Source: Diaphorobacter aerolatus
GTDB taxonomy: Bacteria; Pseudomonadota; Gammaproteobacteria; Burkholderiales; Burkholderiaceae_C
NCBI RefSeq assembly: GCF_014489535.1
Contig: NZ_CP060783.1
Location: 4,547,501-4,611,500 of the forward strand
Length of the DNA: 64,000 nt
Direction of reading: 5' to 3'
Positions 29,182 to 37,904 of this stretch are shown piece after piece (positions within the stretch are counted from its first letter, which is position 1; every line of letters begins with the position of its first letter). The notes under the pieces were generated by a model that did not search any database, was not told where the DNA came from, and saw nothing but the letters and a program-made list of their open reading frames with translations. The position numbers were made by a program, and so were the translations under genes.

Positions 29182-30626
29182 TCAGTGCCCCTGTGGTTCG
29201 TTGTTGTTGTTGCTGATCGCGGTGCTACCGGGCAAGGCGGTATCGCCTGCAGAGGTACCCGTCAGCACCAGTTGCAGATCGGTCTCCGCGAGCCAGAAAT
29301 CGCGCTGCGCATTGGTCGTGTTCACCACCGCCTGCGTGGTCGCGCGGGCCTGCGCCAGCAGTTGCCAGACGCTGTCGAACATGCCGTTGTAGCGCAGCAC
29401 GGTTTCGTCCTGCACCTGCTTGGCCAGCGGCAGCACCTCGGCCTGCTGTTGATGCGCCAGATCCCACGCCGTGCGGTAGCGCGACCAGTTCGTGCGTGCC
29501 TCGCTGCGCGCGCGCAGGGCCGCAGATTGCAATTGCGCGGCACTGCGTTGCACCTCGGCGCGCGCACGGGCAGACGCCGAGCCGCCCCAGTCGAAGATCG
29601 GCAACGGTAGCTCCAGTTCCCAGCCGCGCGTTTTCTCGGTGTGACCGGTTTCACGCTCCGTGCTGCGGTTGTTGGAATAGCTGGCGCCGATGTCGCCGAA
29701 CACCGCGCCCACACCGGCCCAGCCGCCGCGATCCGCCGTCACATCGAGATCGCGCCGCAGGCCGCGCAGATCGAGACGCTCACGCAGGGCAGTGGCTTCG
29801 GCGTCATCGCCCGCACGCAAATCGCTGGCCGAAGTCGGCAGTGCAGGCAACTGCCCGGGCAACTGGAATGCCCCTGCGTGCCCCACAAACCCATCATGCG
29901 GGCGAGCTGCTCGCGATCCATCGTGGCGGCGAGCCGGGCGCGCGCGAGTTGCGCGGCAGACTCCTGGGCAATCGAGAGTTCACGCGCCTGCTGCAGCCGG
30001 TTGAAGTTGCCGACCTGCGCCATGCGCCGGGCCAGCTCGGCACCGAGTTGCGCGGCATCGTTCATGGTTTCGGCAGCGGCCAGCGACTGCTGCGAAGCCA
30101 CGGCGCGAATCCATGCGCGACGCGTTTGCGCGGCAATCAGCAGCACGTTCTGCGACGTCTGCAAGGTCGATCGCTCCATCTGCCAACCGAGCCAGCGCGA
30201 GCGCCAGGGCAGGGTGATGATGTTGACCAGACTGAAACTCAACTGCCGCTCGATCTCGCGCTCGTGCCCGCTGGTGAAGCGGCCCAGCGTCAGCGTCGGA
30301 TTGAACAGCGTGAGCGCCTGTGCACGCTCCGCGTCCTGCGCGGCAAGCTCCGCGAGTTGGGCGTGCAGATCAGGATTGTTCAAGAGCGCAATCCGCACCG
30401 CGGTGTCGGCGTCCACCGGCTGTTTGAGCCAATCGGAGACGCGTGCCTGCGCGTCCCGCTGGGCCTCTGCGTTGGCCGATGCAAGCTGCGCGTTCGCAGG
30501 CAGTCGGCCTTGCGTCTGCGCCTGCACATCTCCGCGCAGGCCATCACCCGCCACGCTGGCACAACCCGCCAGCACGAGCGCCGCGCTCAAGACCGTGAGC
30601 ATCGTGGAAATACGGCGCGTGTTCAT
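29182..30626 (-). CDS. TolC/CusC-family outer membrane lipoprotein (frameshifted in assembly)
   Basis: Lipobox LAGC lies at about residue 22 after a short signal peptide. The rest is the long helical hairpin repeat of outer-membrane efflux proteins (ALLNNPDLHAQLAELAAQDA in the first repeat, ATALRERLDLRGLRRDLDV in the second). The two halves are in different frames and join when one base is added to the CCCC at 29871-29874 (GGGG on the coding strand), reading LWGTQGAFQLPG and giving about 481 residues. Its ATG overlaps the preceding stop as ATGA. No periplasmic adaptor or RND pump gene is in the window, so its export partner is unknown. Confidence 0.87.
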
Positions 30627-31009
30627 GGCCTGGCTCCGTGTTTGTGGTGTTGGTGAGGCTGCTGCTCGACAGGCGGCTTTTTCTCGCCATCGCCGTGCAA
30701 GTATGTGGGGGTCTGAGCCTGGCCCTGGCCCTGGGCTTCCTCCCAGCGAAGCACATCCGCATGCCCGCGGGGAAATTCCGCCACCGCCTTGTTGGCAGCG
30801 CGCCAGTCGTCGGGGCGCTTCTTCACGATGTGACCGCTCGGCTTGAGCGCGTCGTGCGTGAGTTCACGCGTGGGCGCATTGGCATCCGTGACGGACGCGG
30901 CGCGCGTGGGGGTCTGGGCATTGGCAGTCATGGTGATGCCGACGGCAAGCAGCGTCAGCACCATCGTCGTGGTCCACACCATGGATGGACAGGATCGCGC
31001 AGTGCGCAT
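30623..31009 (-). CDS. Exported His-tailed protein of the copper operon, unknown
   Basis: A 128-residue protein with a signal peptide (cleavage near ANA) and a short conserved-looking part (DWRAANKAVAEFPRGHADVLRWE) followed by a Gln/His/Pro tail (HQHHKHG) that could bind metal. The ATG at 31009 is preferred because GGGAG lies 9 nt upstream. Its stop overlaps the TolC-like start. I know no named family. Position at the head of the oxidase and TolC-like genes suggests a periplasmic role in copper handling. Confidence 0.75.
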   Translation of the reverse strand: MRTARSCPSMVWTTTMVLTLLAVGITMTANAQTPTRAASVTDANAPTRELTHDALKPSGHIVKKRPDDWRAANKAVAEFPRGHADVLRWEEAQGQGQAQTPTYLHGDGEKKPPVEQQPHQHHKHGARP

Positions 31010-31118
31010 GATGGATATCTCCCGGGAATTCAAAGCAATTCACACAGCGCCGTCATCACTTCGCCGCGACAGACATTCATCTGGCAGCAAATGACGGACG
31101 CACCTAGGGCGTGAAAGC

Positions 31119-31574
31119 TCAGGAGATGGGTGGCTTGACCGCCTGCGCGGCCACGGCGCTGGCAAAGCGCGCGCTGCGCTCCGCTTGCAGGGATTGCGGT
31201 GCGGGCGCAGTCGCCAGCACGAACGCTGCGGAAGCGTGGAGAGAGGAATTGCAGATGTCGCAGGCGGAGCAGGATGCGGTGTGGTGCGCAGTGCCGCCTG
31301 GGCAGTCCTGTGGCGAGGATGCCAAGGTGCCGGAACAGTGCTTGGAAGGCACTTCTGCGATTACCACCGGCGCGTGATGCGCATGCGACGAACCGGCGTC
31401 AGAGACCAAGGCCTGATCGGCGTGCCCTTCATGGTCAGCGTGCTGCGACTGCACCGCCGCATGCGCTGCGGTGTTGGTCAGACCCACCGGCACAACGCCC
31501 ATCGCCATGGCATCGCCCAGCAGACCGCGAAGGATCAGCATGAAGACGAGGGCGATGGAAAAAATGCGTCGCAT
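31119..31574 (-). CDS. Exported His/Cys-rich protein, unknown
   Basis: A 151-residue protein with an N-terminal hydrophobic segment, then His-rich runs (SQHADHEGHADQ, SSHAHHAP) and a Cys cluster (CSACDICNSSLH plus two earlier Cys). The look is that of a periplasmic or membrane-tethered metal binder, similar to short DUF2946-like proteins seen near copper genes. It is upstream of the copper operon in the same direction, 109 nt from the next gene, so it may be the first gene of the same transcript. Confidence 0.7.
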   Translation of the reverse strand: MRRIFSIALVFMLILRGLLGDAMAMGVVPVGLTNTAAHAAVQSQHADHEGHADQALVSDAGSSHAHHAPVVIAEVPSKHCSGTLASSPQDCPGGTAHHTASCSACDICNSSLHASAAFVLATAPAPQSLQAERSARFASAVAAQAVKPPIS

Positions 31575-31722
31575 CTAAGGAATGATAGCTGTTGAGGGAT
31601 TTAGTTCCTGGGGGGTAGGGATGTAGCGGGTACCACCATGCACGGTCACAGTAGTGAGTTCCATGCGAGCGATGTGAATGCTTGATTGGGCAAATTCATT
31701 CACACGCGGCCTCCCGCGACGT

Positions 31723-32022
31723 CTATGCTTCCGAAGCCTGCATCGGATAAAGATGCAGGCAATCGCGCCACTCATGCACGGGTTGATCGTCCAGATAAAC
31801 GGTCGGCTTTGGCAAAAAATTGGAAAAGCATTCCGCGATTCCTAGTTCAAGCGCCGAGGCGCGGCAATATTCGGCACCTCCTGAACTCCATAGAAACAAC
31901 GTCGCACCTTCGTTGTGAAGTCGTCTGACTTGCTCAACGACCGAGGGTATGACAATTCGTTTGGACCCCACCGACCTTATCAAGGTGTCGTCGACGTCTA
32001 CGAAAATAATTTTATTCTTCAT
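31723..32022 (-). CDS. Small HAD-superfamily phosphatase-like protein
   Basis: A 99-residue protein with the HAD motif I DVDDT (nucleophile and acid Asp), motif II-like LWSSGG, and a motif IV-like YLDDQP. The chain lacks a cap domain and is shorter than most HAD enzymes, but the core order is right. It lies between the copper cluster and the metal ATPase without overlap. The base composition is lower in GC than the neighbours, which could mean recent acquisition. Substrate unknown. Confidence 0.75.
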   Translation of the reverse strand: MKNKIIFVDVDDTLIRSVGSKRIVIPSVVEQVRRLHNEGATLFLWSSGGAEYCRASALELGIAECFSNFLPKPTVYLDDQPVHEWRDCLHLYPMQASEA

Positions 32023-32151
32023 GGTTGATTACATGGAACGGTAGCGAGTAAGTCGAAGCGCAAATCTGTTGATTCCGTAAGCCGCGCCGTTCTAGCTAAC
32101 TTTCCAGGGCCAGACTCAAGTAGCGGCGACGCGCTTCAAGCGAGCATACAG

Positions 32152-34250
32152 TCAGGGAGCACCCCACCCCCTCAACCTCAACCCATTCGCGACTACCAGC
32201 AACGACACCCCCATATCCGCCACCACAGCCATCCACATCGTCGCATTGCCGGTCAATGCGAGTGCGAAGAACACCAGCTTGATTCCCAAGGCGAGGGTGA
32301 TGTTCTGCCAGAGAATGCGGTGCGCCGAGCGTGAGAGGCGGATGGTGTCGGGGATGCGGCGCAAGTCGTCGTTCATGAGGACGACGGCTGCGGTTTCCAT
32401 GGCCATGCCGGTGGAGTGGGCGCCGCCCATGGCGAAGCCGACGTCGGCCTTGGCGAGGGCGGGGGCGTCGTTGATGCCGTCGCCGGTCATGGCGGTGGGG
32501 CCTTTGGTTTTCTGGAATTCTGCGAGCAACTGGAGTTTGTCTTCGGGAAGCAGGTTGCCGCGTGCGTCGTCAATACCTGCTTCGGTGGCCACGGCCTTGA
32601 CGGTTGCGGTGTTGTCGCCGCTGAGCACGATGGCTTCGACGCCTACGGCCTTGAGTTGTTCGACGGCTTCGCGGGAGGTGGCGCGCAGGGGATCGGCTAC
32701 GGCGAACAGGGCGCGGACGGTGTGCTCTTCGGCCAGCAGGGTGACGGTGCGGCCCTGGTTTTCGTGTTCGGTGAGCAGGGCTTCGAGTTCGGCGTTGGCG
32801 AGTTCCATTTCGCGAATCATGCGCAGGTTGGCGAGCACGTAGCGTGTGCCGTTGACCTTGCCTTCGACGCCTCGGCCGGGCAGGGCCTGGAGGTCCTGCA
32901 CGGTGTTTTCGAGCTGGGCGGGCAAGGTCTTGGCGAGACCCGCTGCGATGGCGCGGGAGACCGGGTGGTCCGAGCGGCTCGCGAGTTGCCATGCGACGTG
33001 CGCGGCGTCTGCGTCATCGCCTGCGGCGAGCGCGCGCCATCGCACGAGCGTGGGGCTGCCGGTGGTCAGCGTGCCGGTTTTGTCGAGCGCGATCACCTTG
33101 ATGTTGCGGGCCTGTTCAAGCGCGCTTCCACCCTTGATCAAAATGCCGCGCTTGGCGGCGGCGGTAAGCGCGCTTACGACCGTGACGGGTGTCGAGATCA
33201 CCAGCGCGCAAGGGCAGGCGATCACGAGCAGGGCGAGCGCCTGGTAGATGGACTGATGCCAGGTCCAGCCCGCGACCAGTGGCGCGAGCACGGCCAGCAG
33301 GATGGCGAGCACGAAGATGATCGGTGTGTAGACCTGCGCAAAGCGATCGACGAAACGCTGCGTGGGCGCGCGCGATGCCTGTGCCTGCTCGACCGCGTGC
33401 ACGATGCGCGCGAGCAGCGTGTCGCCGGGCGGCGCGGTGACCTGCATCTGCAGCTCGCCCTGCTGGTTCACGCTGCCAGCGTAGAGTTCATCGCCCACGG
33501 TCTTGTCCGCGTGCTGGCTCTCGCCCGTGATGGGTGCCTGATCGACCGCGCTTTCGCCTTGGGTCACGGTGCCGTCAAGCGGCACGCGTGCGCCGGGAGC
33601 AATGCGCACGGTGGTGCCGACTCTGACCTGATCGACCGGGGTTTTCTGCACCGAACCGTCGGTGTGCAGCACGTCGGCGGTTTCTGGCGCGAGATGGAGC
33701 AGGCTGCGGATCGCGTTGCGCGCCTTGTCCATGGCCTGGTCTTCGATGCGCTCGGCGGCGGCGTACAGCGCCATCACCATCGCGGCCTCGGGCCACTGGC
33801 CGATCAGGAAGGCACCGGTGACGGCAACCGCCATGAGCGCGTGAATGCCGAGCTTGAGATTCAGCAGGCTCCGGATGCCCGCCTTGTAGACGCCCAGGCC
33901 CGAAAGCAGGATGGCCACGACCGCAAGCGCCATGCCCACGTATTGCAGCTCGTACCAGTGGCAGATTTCCGCGCCCAGCGCAACGGCGAGCGCCGCATAG
34001 ATGCGCGGCCAGCCGGGCAGCACGCCGTGGTCGTGGCCTGCGTGGGCATCGTCGCCATCGCCGTGCGCGTGTGAGGAAGACGGTGCACTACTGCCGCAGC
34101 AGGCACCGCAACCGATGGCAGGCGCGGCGGTTTTCTTGACGGGCTTGGTGGGGACGTGGTCATGGGAATGATCGTGATCGTGATCATGCTCATGTTTCGA
34201 TGCGCGATGCGTTGATTCAGGGGCGCTGACGAGGGGGTGTTCTGACTCAT
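32152..34250 (-). CDS. Zn/Cd/Pb-type P1B ATPase with His-rich N-terminus (frameshifted in assembly)
   Basis: About 699 residues after repair. The ion-transport core shows CPC in a membrane helix (IACPCAL), DKTGTLT (phosphorylated Asp), SDHPVS (HP locus) and GDGINDAP. The N-terminal part, reached from ATG 34250 by adding one base to GGGG at 34220-34223, contains alternating His-Asp (HEHDHDHDH, SHDH), a Cys cluster (GCGACCG) and a further His/Asp stretch, a cytoplasmic metal-binding region like those of CadA/ZntA/PbrA pumps. It exports divalent soft metals. Transcription from the MerR-type promoter at 34257-34287 would begin at or very near the start codon. Confidence 0.92.
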
Positions 34251-34256
34251 GTCATG

Positions 34257-34287
34257 ATTGGAAACCTTGAAGTCACTTGAAGGTCAA
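34257..34287 (-). promoter_or_regulatory. MerR-type promoter/operator of the metal ATPase
   Basis: On the minus strand TTGACC (34282-34287) and TCCAAT (34257-34262) are separated by 19 bp, the overlong spacer typical of MerR-activated promoters. Within it lies a near-perfect 21-bp dyad at 34264-34284 (ACCTTGAAGT, 1-nt centre, ACTTGAAGGT). The divergent merR gene starts 7 nt beyond. A start about 7 nt after the -10 falls on the ATPase ATG. Confidence 0.7.
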
Positions 34288-34290
34288 GCG

Positions 34291-34791
34291 ATGTCCCTGC
34301 AAAGTCCCCAATACCGTATCGGAGATGCCGCGCGCCTGTCGGGCATTCCGGCCGCGAGCATTCGTTACTACGAGAAGGAAGGCCTGCTTCCCGAGCAGGC
34401 GCGCGCGGGCAATCAGTACCGGCTCTACACCGATGATGAAATCCACCGCCTGCGTTTCGTGCGGCTGTGCCGGGCCATGGACATGTCGCTTGGCGAGGTG
34501 CGCACGCTGCTGGCACTCGATCATCGCGCGGCGCAAGGCGATGCGCACGCGGCCTGCGTGACCCTCGATGAGCATCTGGAGCACGTGCGCACGCGGCTTG
34601 CCGAACTGCAAACGCTGGAGCAGGAGCTGCTGTCGCTGCGCGGACGCTGCGATGGCACGGGCGGGCATTGTCATGTGATCGAGGCGCTGCACGAGCGCGC
34701 GGATGCCGAGCCCGTGCCGCCCCGCAGCCCGCACACAAGCGCCATGTCTGACGTGGAATCGCGCGGATGCCCCGCTATGATCAAAGCATGA
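34291..34791 (+). CDS. MerR-family metal-responsive regulator, CadR/PbrR type
   Basis: A 166-residue regulator. The N-terminal winged helix (YRIGDAARLSGIPAASIRYY and YEKEGLLP) is followed by a dimerisation helix and the C-terminal metal loop. Cys89, Cys120 and Cys127 (AACVTLDEH; RCDGTGGHC) match the three-Cys pattern of Cd/Pb sensors. It is divergent from the metal ATPase and shares the operator between them, so it almost surely controls that pump. I chose the ATG at 34291, not the upstream TTG at 34258, because the latter lies in the operator. Its stop overlaps the permease start. Confidence 0.9.
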   Translation: MSLQSPQYRIGDAARLSGIPAASIRYYEKEGLLPEQARAGNQYRLYTDDEIHRLRFVRLCRAMDMSLGEVRTLLALDHRAAQGDAHAACVTLDEHLEHVRTRLAELQTLEQELLSLRGRCDGTGGHCHVIEALHERADAEPVPPRSPHTSAMSDVESRGCPAMIKA

Positions 34792-35606
34792 GCGCAGCCC
34801 AAGGCATCGTCGATCTGCCGGATCGCATCTGGAATACGCTGCGGCGCTGGGCCGTGGCATGGTGGCGCATCCTCTATCTGGGCGCGGTGGTGCTGGTGCT
34901 GATGCTTTCGCCTTCGAGCTACAACCGCGCCACGCGCTGGCGGCTCGCGCGGCACATGTATCTGGAAACCGCGCCGATCCTGATCGGCCACACCTTGCTG
35001 GCGGCGTTGCTCAGCCTGGTGATCACGCGCATCGTGGTGGTGACGGCGCAGAGCTACGGCCTGTCGCGTTACGCGCTCGAAATGGTGATTCGCGTGCTGG
35101 TGCTGGAACTGATTCCGCTCACCGCAGCGCTGTTCGTCGCCATGCGCGCGACGATACCCAACGGCACCCAGCTCGCGCTGATGCAGCAGTCGGGCTATTT
35201 CGACAGATTGCGCGCGCACGGTGCCGACCCGATCCGGGTGGAGCTGCTGCCGCGCGTGGTGGCGGGCGTCTATGCAAGTGTCACACTGGCCGCGCTCTCG
35301 TGCGTGGTGGCGCTGGTCATGGCCTATGTGGGCGTGTACGGGTTGAGTCTTGCGGGGCTGCCGATCTACACGCGCATGTTCGGCCACGTGTTCACGCCGC
35401 AGATCACGCTGATCTTCACCTTCAAGACGGTGTTCTTCAGCCTGGCGATTGCGCTGATTCCAATGGCCGAGGGACTGTATGCCGACGCGAAGACCCAACT
35501 GAACGGCGCGCCGCGCCAGCTCGATTCCGAACTCGGCGGGCTGGCGCGCATGTTCGCCGTGCTGCTGCTGATCGAGGCGGCATCGCTCGTCGGCAACTAC
35601 TACTGA
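34788..35606 (+). CDS. MlaE-type ABC transporter permease
   Basis: A 272-residue inner-membrane protein with five or six hydrophobic segments and the MlaE-family core (LIPLTAALFVAMRA, then a cytoplasmic loop with RAHGADPIRVELLPRVVAG, the coupling-helix segment that docks on the ATPase). Such permeases move phospholipids or other lipids with an MCE protein. The ATG overlaps the merR stop as ATGA. It is followed after 18 nt by the MCE gene; the ATPase gene usually found between them is missing. Confidence 0.88.
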   Translation: MSAAQGIVDLPDRIWNTLRRWAVAWWRILYLGAVVLVLMLSPSSYNRATRWRLARHMYLETAPILIGHTLLAALLSLVITRIVVVTAQSYGLSRYALEMVIRVLVLELIPLTAALFVAMRATIPNGTQLALMQQSGYFDRLRAHGADPIRVELLPRVVAGVYASVTLAALSCVVALVMAYVGVYGLSLAGLPIYTRMFGHVFTPQITLIFTFKTVFFSLAIALIPMAEGLYADAKTQLNGAPRQLDSELGGLARMFAVLLLIEAASLVGNYY

Positions 35607-35624
35607 AACACTGGGCACAACAAT

Positions 35625-36632
35625 ATGAATGATCCAGACAAGGAACCGACCCCCACGCAACGCAGCCGGCTCGAGAGCGAGGAGTTGCTGCGCCCGGTCG
35701 CGCATCTGGAGCGCAAGGCGGTGGCGATGCTGCTGTTCACGGCGGCGCTGATCGTCGGCGCGATCATCTATCTGATGTATGCGCGCGGCGTATTCGAGCC
35801 GACGCAGCGGCTGATCCTCACGGCCGATGATTCGCAGGGCGTATCCGTCGGCATGGACATGACGTTCCAGGGCTTTCCGATTGGCCGCGTGCGCCGGATC
35901 GAACTTGCGGAAAACGCCGAGGTGCACATCCTCATCGACGTGCCGCGCAAGGACGCGCACTGGCTGCGCACGACCAGCGTGTTCACGCTGGTCAGCGGCA
36001 TCGTCGGCGGTACGTCGATCAAGGCCTACAGCGGCATCCTGACCGATCCGCAACTGGAGGACGGTGCCAAGCGCCCGGTGCTGCGCGGCGACGCGACGGC
36101 CGAAATTCCGCAGCTCATGGCGTCTGCGCGCGAGCTGCTGGAGAATCTGAACAACATGACCAGTCAGGGCTCGGCGCTCGGCGGCGTGGTGGAGAACGTG
36201 CGCTCGCTCACCGAAAGCCTCAACGGTCCCGGTGGGGCGCTCAAGGTGCTCACCGGCAACGAGGCCGACTCCAAAAAGATCGCACTCACGCTTGACCGCG
36301 TGAACCAGTTGCTGGCGCGCGTCGATGGCGTGGTGGTCAAGGCCGACAAGCAGGTGTTCGGCACGAGCAAGGAGGCCGGTCTGGTGCAGGACGTGCGTGC
36401 GGCGGTGTTGCAGCTCAACGGCCTGCTGACCGATACGCGCCAGAGCCTCAAGAAAATCGATGCCGTGCTGGTCGAGGCACAAGGCATTGCGGCCAACGCG
36501 AACGAGGCGACTACCGATCTGGGCGCGCTGCGCGGCGAGGTCGAGGCGAATCTGCGCAAGGTGGAGACGCTGCTCAATGACATCAACCGCAAATGGCCGT
36601 TTGCGAAAGACTCGGAGTTGAAACTGCCATGA
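35625..36632 (+). CDS. MCE-domain lipid-transport protein (MlaD-like)
   Basis: A 335-residue protein with one transmembrane helix (about 32-52), a single MCE domain (LILTADDSQGVSVGMDMTF to about residue 140) and a long helical C-terminus with heptad-like spacing. In the MlaD class, six copies form a ring that channels lipids between the permease and the periplasm. The long helix suggests a needle-like extension as in PqiB/LetB relatives. Its stop overlaps the next start as ATGA. Confidence 0.9.
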   Translation: MNDPDKEPTPTQRSRLESEELLRPVAHLERKAVAMLLFTAALIVGAIIYLMYARGVFEPTQRLILTADDSQGVSVGMDMTFQGFPIGRVRRIELAENAEVHILIDVPRKDAHWLRTTSVFTLVSGIVGGTSIKAYSGILTDPQLEDGAKRPVLRGDATAEIPQLMASARELLENLNNMTSQGSALGGVVENVRSLTESLNGPGGALKVLTGNEADSKKIALTLDRVNQLLARVDGVVVKADKQVFGTSKEAGLVQDVRAAVLQLNGLLTDTRQSLKKIDAVLVEAQGIAANANEATTDLGALRGEVEANLRKVETLLNDINRKWPFAKDSELKLP

Positions 36633-37369
36633 GCACCACCACTGCACGCATTTTGTCGCGATGGACGTTGTGGACCGGCGCGGCCCTGGCGCTCGCCGCA
36701 TGTGCCGACAAGCCGCCGACGCCCGACTGGAAGGTGAACGCCCACGGCTCGGTGCAGCGCGCGAGCGACGCCTATCTCTCGGGCAAGTCGCGCGTGGCAG
36801 ATCAGGAGTGGCGCACGGCCCGCAGCGAGGTCTCGCGCACCGGCAGCGTGGAGCAGCTCGCGCTGGTTGAACTCAACCGCTGTGCCGCGCAGGTCGCGAG
36901 TGCCCAGTTGCAGGAGTGCAGTGCATTCGAGTCGCTGCGTGCTGATGCCAGCGTGGCCGAGCAGGCGTATGCGGACTATCTCGCGGGCAGACCGCTTGCC
37001 GCGGCGCAGATCGCACTGTTGCCCGAAGCGCAGCGCAAGGCCGCGAGCGATGTGGGCGCGATCAAGGCCATTGCCGATCCGCTCTCGCAGTTGGTGGCCG
37101 CAGGCGCAGCGTTGAAGGCCGGCCGCGCCACGCCAGAAACACTGGTGACAGCCACCGAAACCGCGTCGGCGCAGGGCTGGAGCCATGCGCTGCTGGGCTG
37201 GCTGAGCCTCCGAGCAGAACGTGCCAGAGCGTTGGGCGACGTGGATCTGGCGACGGCTTTGCAGCGCCGCATGGCCCTGATCGAAAGCCAGGGCCAGCCA
37301 GCGGCGGCGTCAGCAAACGGCGCGCGAGCGGACGAGAAAAGCGAAAAGGCCTCGGTGAGGAGGCCTTGA
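36629..37369 (+). CDS. Lipoprotein of the MCE cassette, unknown fold
   Basis: A 246-residue lipoprotein with lipobox LAAC (Cys about residue 24). The rest is Ala-rich and strongly helical with TPR-like pairs (VEQLALVELNRCAAQVASAQ, and AHALLGWLSLRAERA-like repeats near the end). The usual auxiliary lipoprotein of MCE systems has a mixed alpha/beta fold, so this one may be different. Translationally coupled to the MCE gene, it is probably an outer-membrane or periplasmic partner of the same transporter. The 3' end contains a hairpin at 37346-37367. Confidence 0.75.
   Translation: MSTTTARILSRWTLWTGAALALAACADKPPTPDWKVNAHGSVQRASDAYLSGKSRVADQEWRTARSEVSRTGSVEQLALVELNRCAAQVASAQLQECSAFESLRADASVAEQAYADYLAGRPLAAAQIALLPEAQRKAASDVGAIKAIADPLSQLVAAGAALKAGRATPETLVTATETASAQGWSHALLGWLSLRAERARALGDVDLATALQRRMALIESQGQPAAASANGARADEKSEKASVRRP
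37336..37367 (-). terminator. Intrinsic terminator for the small minus-strand gene, inside the lipoprotein 3' end
   Basis: AAGGCCTC (37346-37353) pairs with GAGGCCTT (37360-37367) around a 6-nt loop. On the minus strand it is followed by TTTTCGCTTTT, a usable U tract. On the plus strand no T run follows. Confidence 0.55.
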
Positions 37370-37451
37370 ACAGGGAAGTTGACAAAACGGAATACGGGCG
37401 GCGTGAGATGACGCCCGCTTTCGAGCCTTTGCGAAGCTCTTACGTATTCAC

Positions 37452-37631
37452 TCAGTTGAACAGTTCTGCACTCAGCAGCCTATCCAATTGCGTGTTTGCT
37501 GTTGTCAGCGAATCGACGGACTGCACAGCCTCATCGGGAATCAGTGTCATGGCAGTAGCTGCTACCGCCAAAGCTACCGTTACCGTGAAGGCTGCCAGAG
37601 CGCGCGATCCTTGGCGGATATTGCGGTTCAT
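37452..37631 (-). CDS. Small exported protein, 59 residues, unknown
   Basis: Starts at ATG 37631 with GAGGA 7 nt upstream. The first 30 residues form a signal or anchor (RNIRQGSRALAAF then AVAATAM). The remaining part (IPDEAVQSVDSLTTANTQLD) is acidic and helical. No family recognised. It lies between two terminator-like hairpins, so it seems to be its own transcription unit. The ribosome site, export signal and terminator together support a real gene. Confidence 0.6.
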   Translation of the reverse strand: MNRNIRQGSRALAAFTVTVALAVAATAMTLIPDEAVQSVDSLTTANTQLDRLLSAELFN

Positions 37632-37856
37632 GACAGGTCCTCGGGAAAAAAAGTCGTTGGGATTCAATCGATCAACGTTTGACTAAGCCATTACGTTGAC
37701 CGATGGGCGTATTGGAACACTCGCGTTGGAAAAATTCGTGTCGGACGAGCGCTTATCACGTGGAGTGGCGACGCAATTTACGACTGATTACCAATGTGTT
37801 GGATCGAGTCAACAGCCTTCATTGCAACCTCAGCGCCTTGGATGGGGCAGGCCACT

Positions 37857-37890
37857 AAAAAAGCCCCGCACGATGCGCACATCGCCGGGG
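37857..37890 (-). terminator. Rho-independent terminator after the DadA-like gene
   Basis: On the minus strand CCCCGGCGATG pairs imperfectly with CATCGTGCGGGG and is followed by CTTTTTT. It begins just beyond the repaired stop of the dehydrogenase at 37905. Confidence 0.75.
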
Positions 37891-37904
37891 ACGAGCGCGG
37901 CGGC

